A DNA stretch of 64,000 nt, from the NCBI GenBank assembly GCA_030268105.1, contig BSDZ01000094.1, forward strand, positions 1,211,001 through 1,275,000, given 5' to 3'. The notes beneath the pieces were generated by a model. The model made no database searches. It saw nothing but the letters and a program-made list of their open reading frames with translations, and had not been told where the DNA came from. Numbering within the stretch: the first letter of the stretch is position 1; each line of letters begins with the position of its first letter. The DNA is from Volvox africanus (Eukaryota; Chlorophyta; Chlorophyceae; Chlamydomonadales; Volvocaceae). Shown here one piece after another: positions 31,951 through 43,077 of this stretch. The position numbers and the translations under genes are program-made.

Positions 31951-32418
31951 GGAACACAAAGCGATACCCTAGTTTTGCGTAATAGAAGTCGACTTCTATC
32001 GCAAAAGCAAGAGTACAAAGCGATTCGGTGAGCCTACCGACAGTACTCTTGAGAAGATCCAGTAAATTCAGCAAGTACTTGCCCAGCTGAGTATGGATCT
32101 CCGTAGTTCGGGCGATGAGAGTCGCCAACTGGTCCGGACGAAAGCCGGTCTCAGTCGCCGCGGCAAGCAAAGCCGGTGCACTGAGATTACCTGCGACTCA
32201 GAGCGTACACTTACACAACAAGTGCAGCAATCTAAACAAAAGCAATTAAACAATTACAAACCGGAAGCAGCGGCGTCCAAAACGGCGCGGCCTAGGTCTT
32301 TGGCGAAGGTATCTAGCGGTCCTCGTGGCTCGTCGCTGGTACTCGCCATAGAAAGAACCTACTTCCGATTTAGACACAAAAGAGACAGTTAGGCAACGAA
32401 CCTGTCTCGATACCAAAT
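31951..32418 (-). other. F2-d leader with primer site and candidate gag exons
   Basis: Read on the minus strand: the primer site TGGTATCGAGACAGG next to the LTR, the small ORF MASTSDEPRG...AAASGL (from about 32349), and the conserved open segment without ATG (32170-31916). It is the same structure as F2-c 12812-13279. Confidence 0.6.
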
Positions 32419-33085
32419 TGTTGTACCTCTCGTTCGCGTTTGCTCATGAGTATCTGCGCGTCTGAAGACTTTCGGCGCCGATGCGCGAGCACTTGCAAGT
32501 ACGGCAAGGCAAGCGAGAGCAAACAGAGACAGCGGAAGACTTCAAGACGAAGAGAGATAAAACTTACAGTCTTGCAGGCCGGAACGATGCAATGGGTGAA
32601 ATCGCCGTCAGCGCCGGAAGCAAGCAATCATCACGCGGCGGTGATAAGCGAAGTTCAGGCTTAGCTTGGGCTAAGTAGAAATGCGTATAGCAATAATAAT
32701 GTAGAACACACGAGTGTTCTCCGGTATCGAATGTCTTGTCTAGCTTAGCCGTCCTCGCATCTGTTATACTCGCAGCATCGCAGTGCCGTACGATTCACAT
32801 TAGGAGGCCGATCCTAGATGTGACAACCCTACTGCGTATGGGCGATGTCTACGTATAACAAGGTATAAGCCTTTCCGGCATTCACATGATGCAAGGGTCC
32901 GGATACGATATCCGGTTGCAAGGCATGTATCGCGACGAGTGCGGCGCTCTTAACGTGTGCTGTAATGAAGTAATATGATAACCAATAATATTACTTATCG
33001 TTTCGTAGCACAAGCATAATGCGCACTTCAATGCTTCGGGCATTCATGCATGCTAGGCGGATTTGCCATGATGCGATGTCGTGAT
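32419..33085 (-). repeat. F2-d 5' LTR, first part
   Basis: 667 bp of the F2-d 5' LTR, interrupted by F2-e at 33086. The other 157 bp are at 40565-40721, and together they make 824 bp. GTGAT at 33081-33085 is the target duplication of F2-e. Confidence 0.94.
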
Positions 33086-33910
33086 TGTTGTGCTACGGTT
33101 TATTTCCCGCCGACGCGTAGGTCGACGCGATCCTACGAGGCGAAGTGCTTTTGTGATGAACACATTACATATGGATGAATCTGCATGATATAAATGTATT
33201 CGCATACATTTATATATGCATCTGGCATGTTGTCATTATCCATCGCGACATCGCATCATGGCAAATCCGCCTAGCATGCATGAATAACCGAAGCATTGAA
33301 GTGCGCATTATGCTCGTGCTACAAAACGATAAGTAATATTATCTGATATAATATTACTTCATTAAAGCACACGTTGAGAGCACCGCACTTGTCGCGATGC
33401 ATGCCCTGCAACCGGATATCGTTATCCGGACCCTTGCATCATGCGAATGCCGGAAAGGCTTACACGTTGTTATGCGTAGACATCGCCTAGACGCAGTAGG
33501 GTTGTCACATCTAGGATCGGCCTCCTGATGTGAATCGTACGGCACTGCGATGCTGCGAGTATAACAGATGCGAGGACGGCTAAGCTAGACAAGACATTCG
33601 ATACCGGAGAACACTTGTGTGTTCCACATTACTATTACTATACGATATCCTACTTAGCCCGAGCTAAAGCCTGAACTTCGCTAATCACCGCCGCGTGATG
33701 ATTGCTTGCTTCCGGCGCTGACGGCGATTTCGTCCATTGCATCATTCCAATCTGTAAGACCGTAAGTTATATCTCTCTTCGTCTTGAAGTCTTCCGCTGT
33801 CTCTGTTTGCTCTTGCTTGGCTTGCTGTACTTGCAAGTGCTCGCGCATCGGTATCGATAGTCTCCAGACGCGCAGATACTCATGAGCAAACGTGAACGAG
33901 AGGTACAACA
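33086..33910 (+). repeat. F2-e 5' LTR
   Basis: 825 bp. It carries the perfect hairpin CCGGATATCGTTATCCGG at 33412-33429, a compensated variant of the hairpin in the F2-a LTR. The primer site TGGTATCGAGACAGG follows after 3 nt, then the small ORF at 33978-34073 (MASSSDEPRG...AAASGL). Confidence 0.94.
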
Positions 33911-34376
33911 ATTTGGTATCGAGACAGGTTCGTTGCCTAACTGTCTCTCTTTGTCTAATCGGAAGTAGGTTCTTTCTATGGCGAGTTCCAGCGACGAACC
34001 ACGAGGACCGCTAGATACTTTTGCCGAAGACTTAGGCCGCGCCGTTTTGGACGCCGCCGCTTCCGGTTTGTAATTGTTTAATTGCTTTTGTTTAGATTGC
34101 TGCACTTGTTGTGTAAGTGTACGCTCTGAGTTGCAGGTAATCTCAGTGCACCGGCATTGCTTGCTGCGGCGACTGAGACCGGCGTTCGTCCGGACCAGTT
34201 GGCGACTCTCATTGCCCAAACTACGGAGATCAGGACTCAGCTGGGCAATTACTTGCTGAGTTTGCTGAATCTTCTCAAGAGTACTGTCGGTAGGCTCACC
34301 GAATCGCTTTGTACTCTTGCCTTTGCGATAGAAGTCGGCTTCTATTACGCAAAACTAGGGTATCGTTTCGTGCTCC

Positions 34377-35612
34377 ATGTCCGCGGAACACGACGATACA
34401 CCGCACACTAGCCTAGCTAGCCAACCCGATTTCGTTGTAGCTGCTAGAGTGCCGGATAGAGGTCTTGAGACTGTTGGCGCGCGAGCCACTCAAGAGCCCC
34501 TTTTCCTTCAGACCCCTGCTCACTTAATTGTGCCGCATTCAGCAGTGAACACGAATATGGACAACACTGCTGGACCAAGGGTTCTGCCATTACCTCAAGC
34601 TCGAGGGCATGATGACATCCCTGAGGTGATGAGATTGTCGATTCCCGTTCCTAGGCTCAATATTTCGCTGACCGACAAGACACCAGGGCATAGCATAGCC
34701 GATGCAACTCGTGCGTACGTGCGTGACGCTAAAAAGTACCTCCAAGCTGTTCATGGTGGCGATAATGACGGTATCAGGTGTCTCTTCGTTGGTAACACCC
34801 TCGAGGGCGCAGCGAAGGACTGGTATCGCAATTGGACCAACGCCCGGGGCAGCTATACTTTTGACGAGTTGGTCGCCGCTTTGCTCGCACGATTCGCTAC
34901 TGAGGTTCAAGCACGCGATGTGGAAGCTCGTAACGCTTTGGCAGCCGGTAGCTACCACATGCGTCGGGATGAAAATGTACCTGCGTACCAGTCACGCTTC
35001 GAAGCACTTGTGACCCCCATTGCTGACCTCACCGAATCTGAGCGTGTCTTTTGGTTTAGGCGAGGCCTAACGAAACTTTTGGCTAAATGGTGCGCCACTG
35101 ACTTGGTTGGAGCGCAGATCAAGTCGTATGACGCGTTGGTCGCTTTTGCTAAGGGCGCGGAGATACGACTTCTTGCCGGCGAGGAAGAAGTCAAGTCTGC
35201 CCCTCGTGCAAATGCCGTGCAAGTGCAGGATCCGCTTGGGGAAGCTGTAGCTCTCGACCAGAACCTCGGCGCGACCCGCCCCACGCCTACTGCCGCGACG
35301 CGACGCAGCAACGGGCAACGCAAGGCGCGCGGGGGCGCTAGCTCGGGTGTCCGTGGTACAGGAGGAGCAGGTCCGAGCTCGGACCCAGCTAGGAACAGGA
35401 AGCGTGGTGGTGCGCCGTCGTCGGCAGCCGCACAGCGTTCCGACCCCAACGTGAAGCGTACTCGTACGGACGACACATTTATGCCAAAATGGAATTGCAA
35501 TCGTTCCGAATTCGAGCGTCGGAAATTGGCCAATGTTTGTCTACGGTGTGCGGAGAATCATTCCACGAAGGATTGCCCTCTAATGCCGCCGTTTGTACCT
35601 CAGCCGAAATAG
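34377..35612 (+). CDS. gag: F2-e Gag, intact
   Basis: ATG 34377 (MSAEHDDTPHTS) to TAG 35610-35612, 411 residues. It has the gag body (IPVPRLNISLTD, WYRNWTNARG, YQSRFEALV, FWFRRGL), a basic linker and knuckle CLRCAENHSTKDC (CX2CX3HX4C). The stem-loop after the stop keeps both arms (CCCGGG, CCTGGG) while its loop differs from F2-c at three bases. That pattern is expected if pairing rather than sequence is under selection, though one copy is weak evidence. Confidence 0.93.
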   Translation: MSAEHDDTPHTSLASQPDFVVAARVPDRGLETVGARATQEPLFLQTPAHLIVPHSAVNTNMDNTAGPRVLPLPQARGHDDIPEVMRLSIPVPRLNISLTDKTPGHSIADATRAYVRDAKKYLQAVHGGDNDGIRCLFVGNTLEGAAKDWYRNWTNARGSYTFDELVAALLARFATEVQARDVEARNALAAGSYHMRRDENVPAYQSRFEALVTPIADLTESERVFWFRRGLTKLLAKWCATDLVGAQIKSYDALVAFAKGAEIRLLAGEEEVKSAPRANAVQVQDPLGEAVALDQNLGATRPTPTAATRRSNGQRKARGGASSGVRGTGGAGPSSDPARNRKRGGAPSSAAAQRSDPNVKRTRTDDTFMPKWNCNRSEFERRKLANVCLRCAENHSTKDCPLMPPFVPQPK

Positions 35613-38600
35613 GGGCTTGCCCGGGTTCCTGCGGAGGGGGCACCACCTGGGATTTCTGAACTAACGCGTGGTCGGTGGTCATCCTTACGGCCAGCCGTTA
35701 AGGCATTGTTGCCTTGTGTACTTGGACACATCGAGCGAGTCATTGCGCGACGCATCACGCTTGACGGACGCACGGGACTTCTCTGCTTCGACCCGTTGTG
35801 TAATTTGTTTACACCTCGCCGTCCCCTGTCGTCTATCAATCTGTCTAACCACGTGGTTTTGTTCATCCCCTCGTCTCTGCGTGAGATGTCGGAACAGTTG
35901 GCCATATACAGGAGGTGTAGGCGTCAATATCCAGGCACGGCCGCATGTGTTTTACTCCCCGCTTTCTGTCGGCGCAAGGCAGAGGCATCGTTAAGGGGTA
36001 TGCGGCATGTCCACCGGTTCGAGCCGGGCACCGTTTTGTTTAATGGTGTGGATTGGGAGGGTACGCTGGCTCCGTGGCCATGCCTATCCTACTCGGTTGA
36101 CGTTTGGTATGAAGCTCCTGATGGGGGTGCCGTTGGTTACGGACCCGCCTTAAGTGCACTGACGTTGTCTGCTGGGCAGTCGCTCGTAGATAACCGTGTC
36201 CCTGTGGTTCAGATCGGTTTGAATGGCCGTACTCTGAAGGCACTTGTTGACACCGGTGCCAGCGACGACTTCATCTCTGTCGCAGAGGTGAACGCGCTGG
36301 GGTTGTCCCCAGAGTCGTCTGATTGTCCACAGGTTACCCTTGCTGACGGGGGTAAGCATCCCATCGTGGGCAGGATTACCCTTAGCCTATCGATAGGCCC
36401 TTTGCGTGTTGTGACCCGGCCGTACGTGCTGCAGAGCTTGGCAGAGACTGCACCGTACATAATGGGGTCGTCGACATTACAACAGTACCGCGCGCGCATC
36501 GACATGGAGACCGCAACCCTGCATATGTGCAAGGGTACTCTGTCGATTAAGGTACCTTTCCTGTCGTTCGAACATGTCACACCAAAGGAGGGCGAAACTG
36601 AGGCGGTGCCTATGGTTAATTTCGCTGTGACCGCAATGGCCGCGCGAATCGAACCAGAGCTAGTCGGGCGTAAGGAGGCCGTCCGTTTGTTACGGAAGGG
36701 TGCCCACGGACTGCTTTTAAGGCCGCGGGTGAGCTGTTGTGTCACCACCGCGCAGATTTCTGGGGATCCTGAGGTTGAGGCCCTACTGTCGCAGTATGAG
36801 GACGTCTTTAAAGATATCCCTGGCCTACCACCTATGCGTCCTGTTGATCACACAATCCCTCTCATGCCTGGAGCGCAGCCTACGGCCCGGCCAATGTACA
36901 GGTTGAGTCCATTGGAGCTGGACGAGGTGAAGCGCCAGGTGACGGATTTGCTCGCGAAGGGTATGATACGCCCCAGCACATCCCCGTATTCTGCACCGAT
37001 TTTGTTTGTCGGTAAGAAGGATGGGACCTTGCGCATGTGCATCGATTACCGGGGGTTAAATGCGAATACGGTGAAAAATCGCTACCCTTTGCCACGCGTT
37101 GACGACCTGTTGGATAAGCTGAAGGGCTCGGCTTATTTTTCCTCAATTGACTTACAACAGGGCTACAATCAGATTCGCATCGCTGCCTCTGATATCCCGA
37201 AAACCGCTTTTCGGACGCCCTTCGGTCACTTTGAGTATACGGTCCTATCGTTTGGTTTGACTAATGCCCCTGCGACGTTTCAGGCGGTTATGGACCGAAT
37301 GTTTAGGCCGTTTATCGACAGGTTCGTTGTTTGCTACCTGGATGACATCTTGGTATATTCTAAGACGCGCGAGGAGCACTTGGAGCATTTGCGGCTCGTG
37401 CTCGACGTTATGAGGCGGGAGCAATTGTTTGCTAAACGCGCCAAATGCTTTTGGGCGCAGCCTCAGGTGGAATATTTGGGCCACATTGTATCTGCCACCG
37501 GTGTCAAGATGGACCCGCGGAAGGTCGCCGTGGTTCGCGATTGGCCCGCGCCTCAGAACCTCACGGAGCTGCGTAAGTTCCTTGGCTTGACCAATTATTT
37601 CCGGAAGTTCATTGAAAAATATTCCATCATTGCGGCCCCGCTTACTAACTTAACTCGCAAAGGCGTTTTTGTTTCGCTCGAGTCGTGGACGTCGCAATGC
37701 CAGCGGGCATTCGAAGAGCTCAAACGAATCGTTGCCGAAGATGTCACCCTTGCATTCCCTGATTACTCGTTGCCATTTCGTGTTGAGGTAGTGTCTGATG
37801 CCTCAATATTTGGAAGCGGCGCTGTATTGTTACAGGAAGGGCGACCGATCGCCTTCACGAGTAAGAAGTTTTCTGGTGCGGAGATTCGCTACACCACCGG
37901 GGAACAGGAGCTTCTGGCCGTGCTGCATGCTTTAAAGGAATGGCGCTGTTACCTCGAGGGACGCCCGTTTACTTTAAAGACTGACCATAAGCCCCTAACG
38001 TTTTTTGCAAAGCGTTCCAACGTTGAACCGCCGTCAAGCTAGGTGGATGGAATATCTAGCTAGGTTCAACTGCACCTGGGAGTATATTTCTGGTAAATTG
38101 AATATTGCCGATGCTCTCAGTCGACATCCGTCGCTACACGCTGCAATTTTGGCAGCACCCGTCGTGCGGCCGCGTAGGGAGGAGGTACCGATCGCGACGG
38201 ACCTCGCGGAGCGGTTGAAGGTTGCCTACAACGCAGACGCCTGATTCGCGGACCCGGCTAATGTAGAAAACCTTCGCAAGCAGAATGGCCTTTGGCTACG
38301 GACGGAGGGTGCAGCTACGCAAATCGTCGTTCCGAACGACGACGCGCTACGCTACGACATCCTTGCGCGGTTCCACGAGGACCCGTTAGCAGGACACCCT
38401 GGTAGCAAGCGATTGATCGACTTGGTGCAACGTTCCTTTTGGTGGCCTCGTTTGGCTAAGGATGCGGCGAACTTCGTCCAGACATGCAGTCTGTGCCAGC
38501 GCAATAAGGCTTTGTCCGGTAAGGGCCATGGGTTGTTGCAACCGTTGCCTGTCCCGGATGCACCTTGGGAACGTGTTTCCATGGACTTCGTAGTCGCGCT

Positions 38601-39675
38601 GCCCAAAACTGAGGGGGGATACGATGCGGTGTTCGTAATGGTCGACCGTCTGACTAAGATGGTTCACCTAGCACCATGCACATCATCCTGCACGGCTGAG
38701 CAAACCGCACGTTTGTTTTTCGACAATGTGGTTCGGTTACACGGGGTTCCCAAAAATGTGATCTCGGACCGCGGTGGACAGTTCACGTCTAAGTTTTGGG
38801 AAGCGCTCTGCAAACTAGTTGGCATGCGCGTCAACCTGAGCACGGCGTATCATCCGCAGACTGATGGTCAAACCAAACGCACAAACCGCACGTTGGGTGA
38901 TATGTTGCGCAATTATGCTGGTCGCACACCACTCGTCTGGGATACGTATTTGACTGCGGCAGAATTCGCGCTTAACAACGCTGTTAACCGCTCTACAGGC
39001 AAAAGTCCGTTCTTTCTTAACTACGGATTTCATCCCGCGCTACCCGTGTGGCGTGAGTTGGAAGTGAACGTGCCTGCTGCTAAACTTTTTGCCAAGTCTT
39101 TTATGTCCCGAATCACAGACGCGAAGTCGTGTTTGGACGCGGCGCAGCAACGAACGACGGAATACTATAACAAATCTAAGCAGGATGTGACGTTTTCGGA
39201 GGGGCAACTCGTGTTGCTAAGCACCAAGAACTTGCGTTCCTTGGCCGACGGATCCCGAAAACTCTTACCCCGCTGGATTGGTCCGTACCCTGTCGTGCGC
39301 ATGGTTGGGAATGTGGCTGTGGAGCTTGCATTGCCCGCCAATATGACCATTCACCCCACGTTTCACGTATCGCTTGTTCGTCCGTATCGTAGTACGGAAC
39401 CCGTCCCTGAACCTGCTAACGCCCCCACAGCGATCGAACCAGTTCCCGAGACCTGGATCGCTGGTAAACAGAAGTTTTATGATGTGGAGCGGGTGTTAGA
39501 TTATCACGCGCGTCGTGTGGGCCGACACCGACGTAAGCGAACAGTACACGAGTACTTGGTCAAGTGGACAGGGTATACCGACGAGCACAACTCATGGGAA
39601 CCGGCACGCAACTTCTCACAGGACATGAAACCCCTGCTCGAAGAAGCCCGCAAACGTGCCACGCAAGCCCAATGA
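35613..39675 (+). pseudogene. pol: F2-e Pol, disrupted by a T insertion and a TGA
   Basis: Protease ([10 protein letters not shown]), RT (YLDDILVYS) and RNase H ([19 protein letters not shown]) are in the gag frame up to about 38000. There a run of six T replaces the five found in F2-c, shifting the frame. The integrase and chromodomain follow in the new frame (HHCC finger, SMDF, SDRGGQF, QTDGQTKR, GPY, EYLVKWTGY), broken by TGA at 38242-38244 where F2-c has TGG. QTDGQTKR changes the residue at the Glu position of the DDE triad to Lys, so this integrase would be inactive even if the frame were whole. It ends with TGA at 39673-39675. Confidence 0.93.
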
Positions 39676-39734
39676 CCCCTGCAGTTGATGCTGTATGATG
39701 CAGCGAGGACGCTGCATACGGGAGGGGGGATAAT

Positions 39735-40559
39735 TGTTGTGCTACGGTTTATTTCCCGCCGACGCGTAGGTCGACGCGATCCTACGAGGCGAAGTGCTTT
39801 TGTGATGAACACATTACATATGGATGAATCTGCATGATATAAATGTATTCGCATACATTTATATATGCATCTGGCATGTTGTCATTATCCATCGCGACAT
39901 CGCATCATGGCAAATCCGCCTAGCATGCATGAATAACCGAAGCATTGAAGTGCGCATTATGCTCGTGCTACAAAATGATAAGTAATATTATCTGATATAA
40001 TATTACTTCATGGAAGCACACGTTGAGAGCACCGCACTTGTCGCGATGCATGCCCTGCAACCGGATATCGTTATCCGGACCCTTGCATCATGCGAATGCC
40101 GGAAAGGCTTATACGTTGTTATGCGTAGACATCGCCTAGACGCAGTAGGGTTGTCACATCTAGGATCGGCCTCCTGATGTGAATCGTACGGCACTGCGAT
40201 GCTGCAAGTATAACAGATGCGAGGACGGCTAAGCTAGACAAGACATTCGATACCGGAGAACACTTGTGTGTTCCACATTACTATTACTATACGATATCCT
40301 ACTTAGCCCGAGCTAAAGCCTGAACTTCGCTAATCACCGCCGCGTGATGATTGCTTGCTTCCGGCGCTGACGGCGATTTCGTCCATTGCATCATTCCGAT
40401 CTGTAAGACCGTAAGTTATATCTCTCTTCGTCTTGAAGTCTTCCGCTGTCTCTGTTTGCTCTTGCTTGGCTTGCTGTACTTGCAAGTGCTCGCGCATCGG
40501 TATCGATAGTCTCCAGACGCGCAGATACTCATGAGCAAACGCGAACGAGAGGTACAACA
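39735..40559 (+). repeat. F2-e 3' LTR
   Basis: 825 bp preceded by polypurine tract GGGAGGGGGGATAAT. It is followed by the target duplication GTGAT and then the remainder of the F2-d 5' LTR. Confidence 0.95.
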
Positions 40560-40564
40560 GTGAT

Positions 40565-40721
40565 GGATAATGATGCCATGCTAAATGCATATATAAATGT
40601 ATACGAATACATTTATATAATGCAGATTCATTCACATGTAATGCGTTCATCACCAAAAGCACTTCGCCTGGTAGGATCGTGTCGACCTACACGTCGGCGG
40701 GAAATGAACCGTAGCACAACA
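40565..40721 (-). repeat. F2-d 5' LTR, second part
   Basis: The last 157 bp of the F2-d 5' LTR, ending ACAACA at 40721. The duplication GCTGA follows, and then F3-c reverse transcriptase. Confidence 0.94.
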
Positions 40722-42038
40722 GCTGACACGCGGGTGTCCAGGCTTCAAGAGAAACGAAACCTCCTTTCTTCGTTAAATTCGTAAGCGGGGCCGCAATAAT
40801 GGAGTAATTCTTAATAAACTTACGGAAGTAATTATTCAAACCCAAGAACTGGCGTAGTTCGGTGAGGTTCTGAGGCGCGGGCCATTCGCGAACCACAGCT
40901 ACCTTCCGTGGGTCCATCCTGACCCCAGTGGCCGACACGATGTGGCCCAAATACTCCACTTGTGGCTGTGCCCAAAAGCACTTGGCGTGTTTAGCAAACA
41001 GTTGCTCCCGCTTCATCGCCTCAAGCACAAGCTCGAGATGCTTCAGATGCTCCTCGCGCGTTTTGGAATAGATCAAAATATCATCCAAGTAACAAACGAT
41101 GCACCTGTCGATATACGGTCTGAACATGCGATCCATCATTGCTTGAAATGTGGCGGGCGCATTAGTAAGTCCAACTGACAAGACCGGGTACTCGAAGTGA
41201 CCAAAGGGAGTCTGGAAAGCGGTTTTCGGACTATCAGAGGCAACGATGCGTATCTGATTATACCCTTGTTGAAGGTCAATCGAGGAAAAAGAAGTTAAGC
41301 CTTTCAGCTTATCGAACAGGTCATCGACGCGCGGCAAAGGGTAGCGAGTCTCAATCGTAGTCGCATTCAAGTCCCTTCAATCAATACACATACGCAACGT
41401 CCCATCCTTCTTACCGACAAACAATATCGGTGCGGAAAATAGCGATGTGCTGGGCCGAATCATACCCTTTGCGAGCAGATCCCTCACTTGCCGCTTCATC
41501 CGCTCTACGATAGCAATGTTACCCTGTACATAGGTTATGAAAACGGGTTGTGCTCGAACACAAGAAGGGATCTTAATTCAGCAGGGAACATAGGTGGAAG
41601 ACCCAGGATGACATATGCATCAATTGAATTTAGTATTAGGGGGCTGCGACCTCAGAATCTTCGCAAGAGACTGCGCGGTGGTAGCAATCGATTGCACCCA
41701 AGGCCTCACAAGCAATTCATGGATGGCTTCCCTTATCATTGATAGGATTATATTACACCCTCCAAGCTTGGGTTCTTTATGTCGGCGGACGAACGCCGAA
41801 ATTAACCATAGGCTCCGCAACAGTTCCGCCCTCCTTTGGTGTGACATATAGTTACGACAGACAAGGTACCTTAGGCGATAGGTTCCCTATTGCACAACGG
41901 CCAATTGTGCTGGACTCCATATCGGTGCGCGCGCGGTACTGTCGTGATGTCGCGGCACCCAATGTTTATATAGTGCTGTCTCCGAGAGACTTCGTTGCAC
42001 CCATTGGGCCCTAACACACAAAGGGTCCTTCGACGACT
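40722..42038 (-). pseudogene. pol: F3-c pol, 5' part (reverse transcriptase, decayed linker)
   Basis: Continues F3-c beyond F2-d. From 41370 down to 40722 the RT is well kept (NRYPLP-like start, [64 protein letters not shown]). Its N-terminal YRGLN motif is broken by a TGA near 41380. From about 41480 to 42038 only scattered matches to the F2 linker survive (for example a stretch matching [10 protein letters not shown] near 41800). The 5' end of this gene is much more decayed than the RT, integrase and chromodomain, so the copy may be a mosaic. Confidence 0.8.
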
Positions 42039-42486
42039 GTAACAGTGTAACAGAGGGATCGCCTAGCTGTTAGGGATAGCTATATTGGCGAGCTCCGAGT
42101 CATGGGCACGTGCCGTAGGGCACGTGGTGCAAGGGTGACTCCTTATAGATTACATTATAGTAGTAATTACAAAAGGAGGAAGAAGATCTTGAAGAAGTTC
42201 TAAAAAGTTGAAGTTGAAGTTGTCTGTCTCAATAATCCAGGCGCCTTAAATAGCATTGCCTGGCTCGTAAAGGGGCCTTACGTCTATTCAAAACTGGCGC
42301 GCATTCTACAACTGACACCGTTGTACGAATGCTCACATGCAAGATGTCCCATGCGACTTGTCCAAGTTCTAAGCGTTACATTTATAATAACTAATCTAAT
42401 ATAACGCAAATAAGTTATCGTCATAAAAGCCAAATACGACAAGTCAGGTACTCGACTGGTGCTTAAGCGCCATTCGCCCTGTTACA
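42039..42486. repeat. Solo LTR of a fourth, unrelated family
   Basis: A 448-bp insertion with perfect 8-bp terminal inverted repeats TGTAACAG / CTGTTACA and target duplication ACGAC (42034-42038, 42487-42491), inside the decayed F3-c protease/linker region. There are no internal genes. It shares no similarity with F1-F3 LTRs beyond TG...CA. It is probably the product of LTR-LTR recombination; the parent family (Ty1/copia or Ty3) cannot be told, nor the strand. Confidence 0.8.
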
Positions 42487-42625
42487 ACGACTAAAGGGGA
42501 TTCTGCCCACGATGGGATGCTTTCATTAGCGAGAGTAACCTGACGCAATCAGACGACTGTGGAGTCGACTCCACCATACTTATCGCTCTTCACAACAGCA
42601 ATAAGGTCGTCAATAACACCTACAA
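42487..42625 (-). pseudogene. pol: F3-c protease remnant
   Basis: On the minus strand this aligns with the protease region of F2 (the [13 protein letters not shown] stretch and the codons before it), with many changes and no open frame. It fades at about 42625. Confidence 0.6.
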
Positions 42626-42815
42626 TATATGGGTGTCTTAAATCTTGATTAACGAAGATGACTTCATCGTCATTAAAAGAGTTAAGCGTAGTGGCCGTCC
42701 ACTATGCTCCTGCGTCTTATGCCACTCCATCGAGGAAACTTGTAAAGGACGCATATTTACTAACCATCAGGTCATTTTATCAACGGTGGCAAAGTTAGGA
42801 CTAGTCGCGGACAGC
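42626..42815. other. Unassigned 190 bp
   Basis: No ORF, LTR end or match to the other elements that I can see. It lies between the F3-c protease remnant and the first recognisable F3-d leader base. It may be decayed element sequence or genomic DNA. Confidence 0.4.
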
Positions 42816-43077
42816 ACATAGTGTCATTTGGACACCGTTGCTTCTGGTTTGTGATTGCTGCTGTCCTTTTAGAGTTGCCTGCATTTGTTGTGGGAGCTTG
42901 CGCTCTGAGTTGCAGGTGAATTTAGCTGTCCGGCACTGCTTGCGATATTTCCTGGCTATAATCTACATTCTGACCAGTGGAGACTTTGATCGCACGGACT
43001 ACTAAGATTGGGACCAGTTTAGCACGTAATCGCTATACTTGCTCGCCATCCTGAAGAGTACTGTCGCCACTACGGCT

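Larger units (their letters stand above)
33086..40559 (+). mobile_element. F2-e: full-length chromovirus inserted in the F2-d LTR
   Basis: 7,474 bp, LTRs of 825 bp each (33086-33910, 39735-40559), target duplication GTGAT (33081-33085 and 40560-40564). It is younger than F2-d, since it splits that element's LTR. By eye the two LTRs differ at only a few sites. Gag is intact, and pol carries one T insertion and one nonsense codon. Confidence 0.96.
25773..40721 (-). mobile_element. F2-d: structurally intact chromovirus, split by nested F2-e
   Basis: A minus-strand F2 element with target duplication GCTGA (25768-25772 and 40722-40726) in the F3-c pol. Its own length without F2-e is about 7,470 bp. 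The 3' LTR is 25773-26596. The 5' LTR is 32419-33085 plus 40565-40721 (667 + 157 = 824 bp). Gag and pol are open throughout with the conserved TAG between them. The two LTRs differ at only a handful of positions by eye. Before F2-e split its 5' LTR it had every part needed for autonomous movement. Confidence 0.95.
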
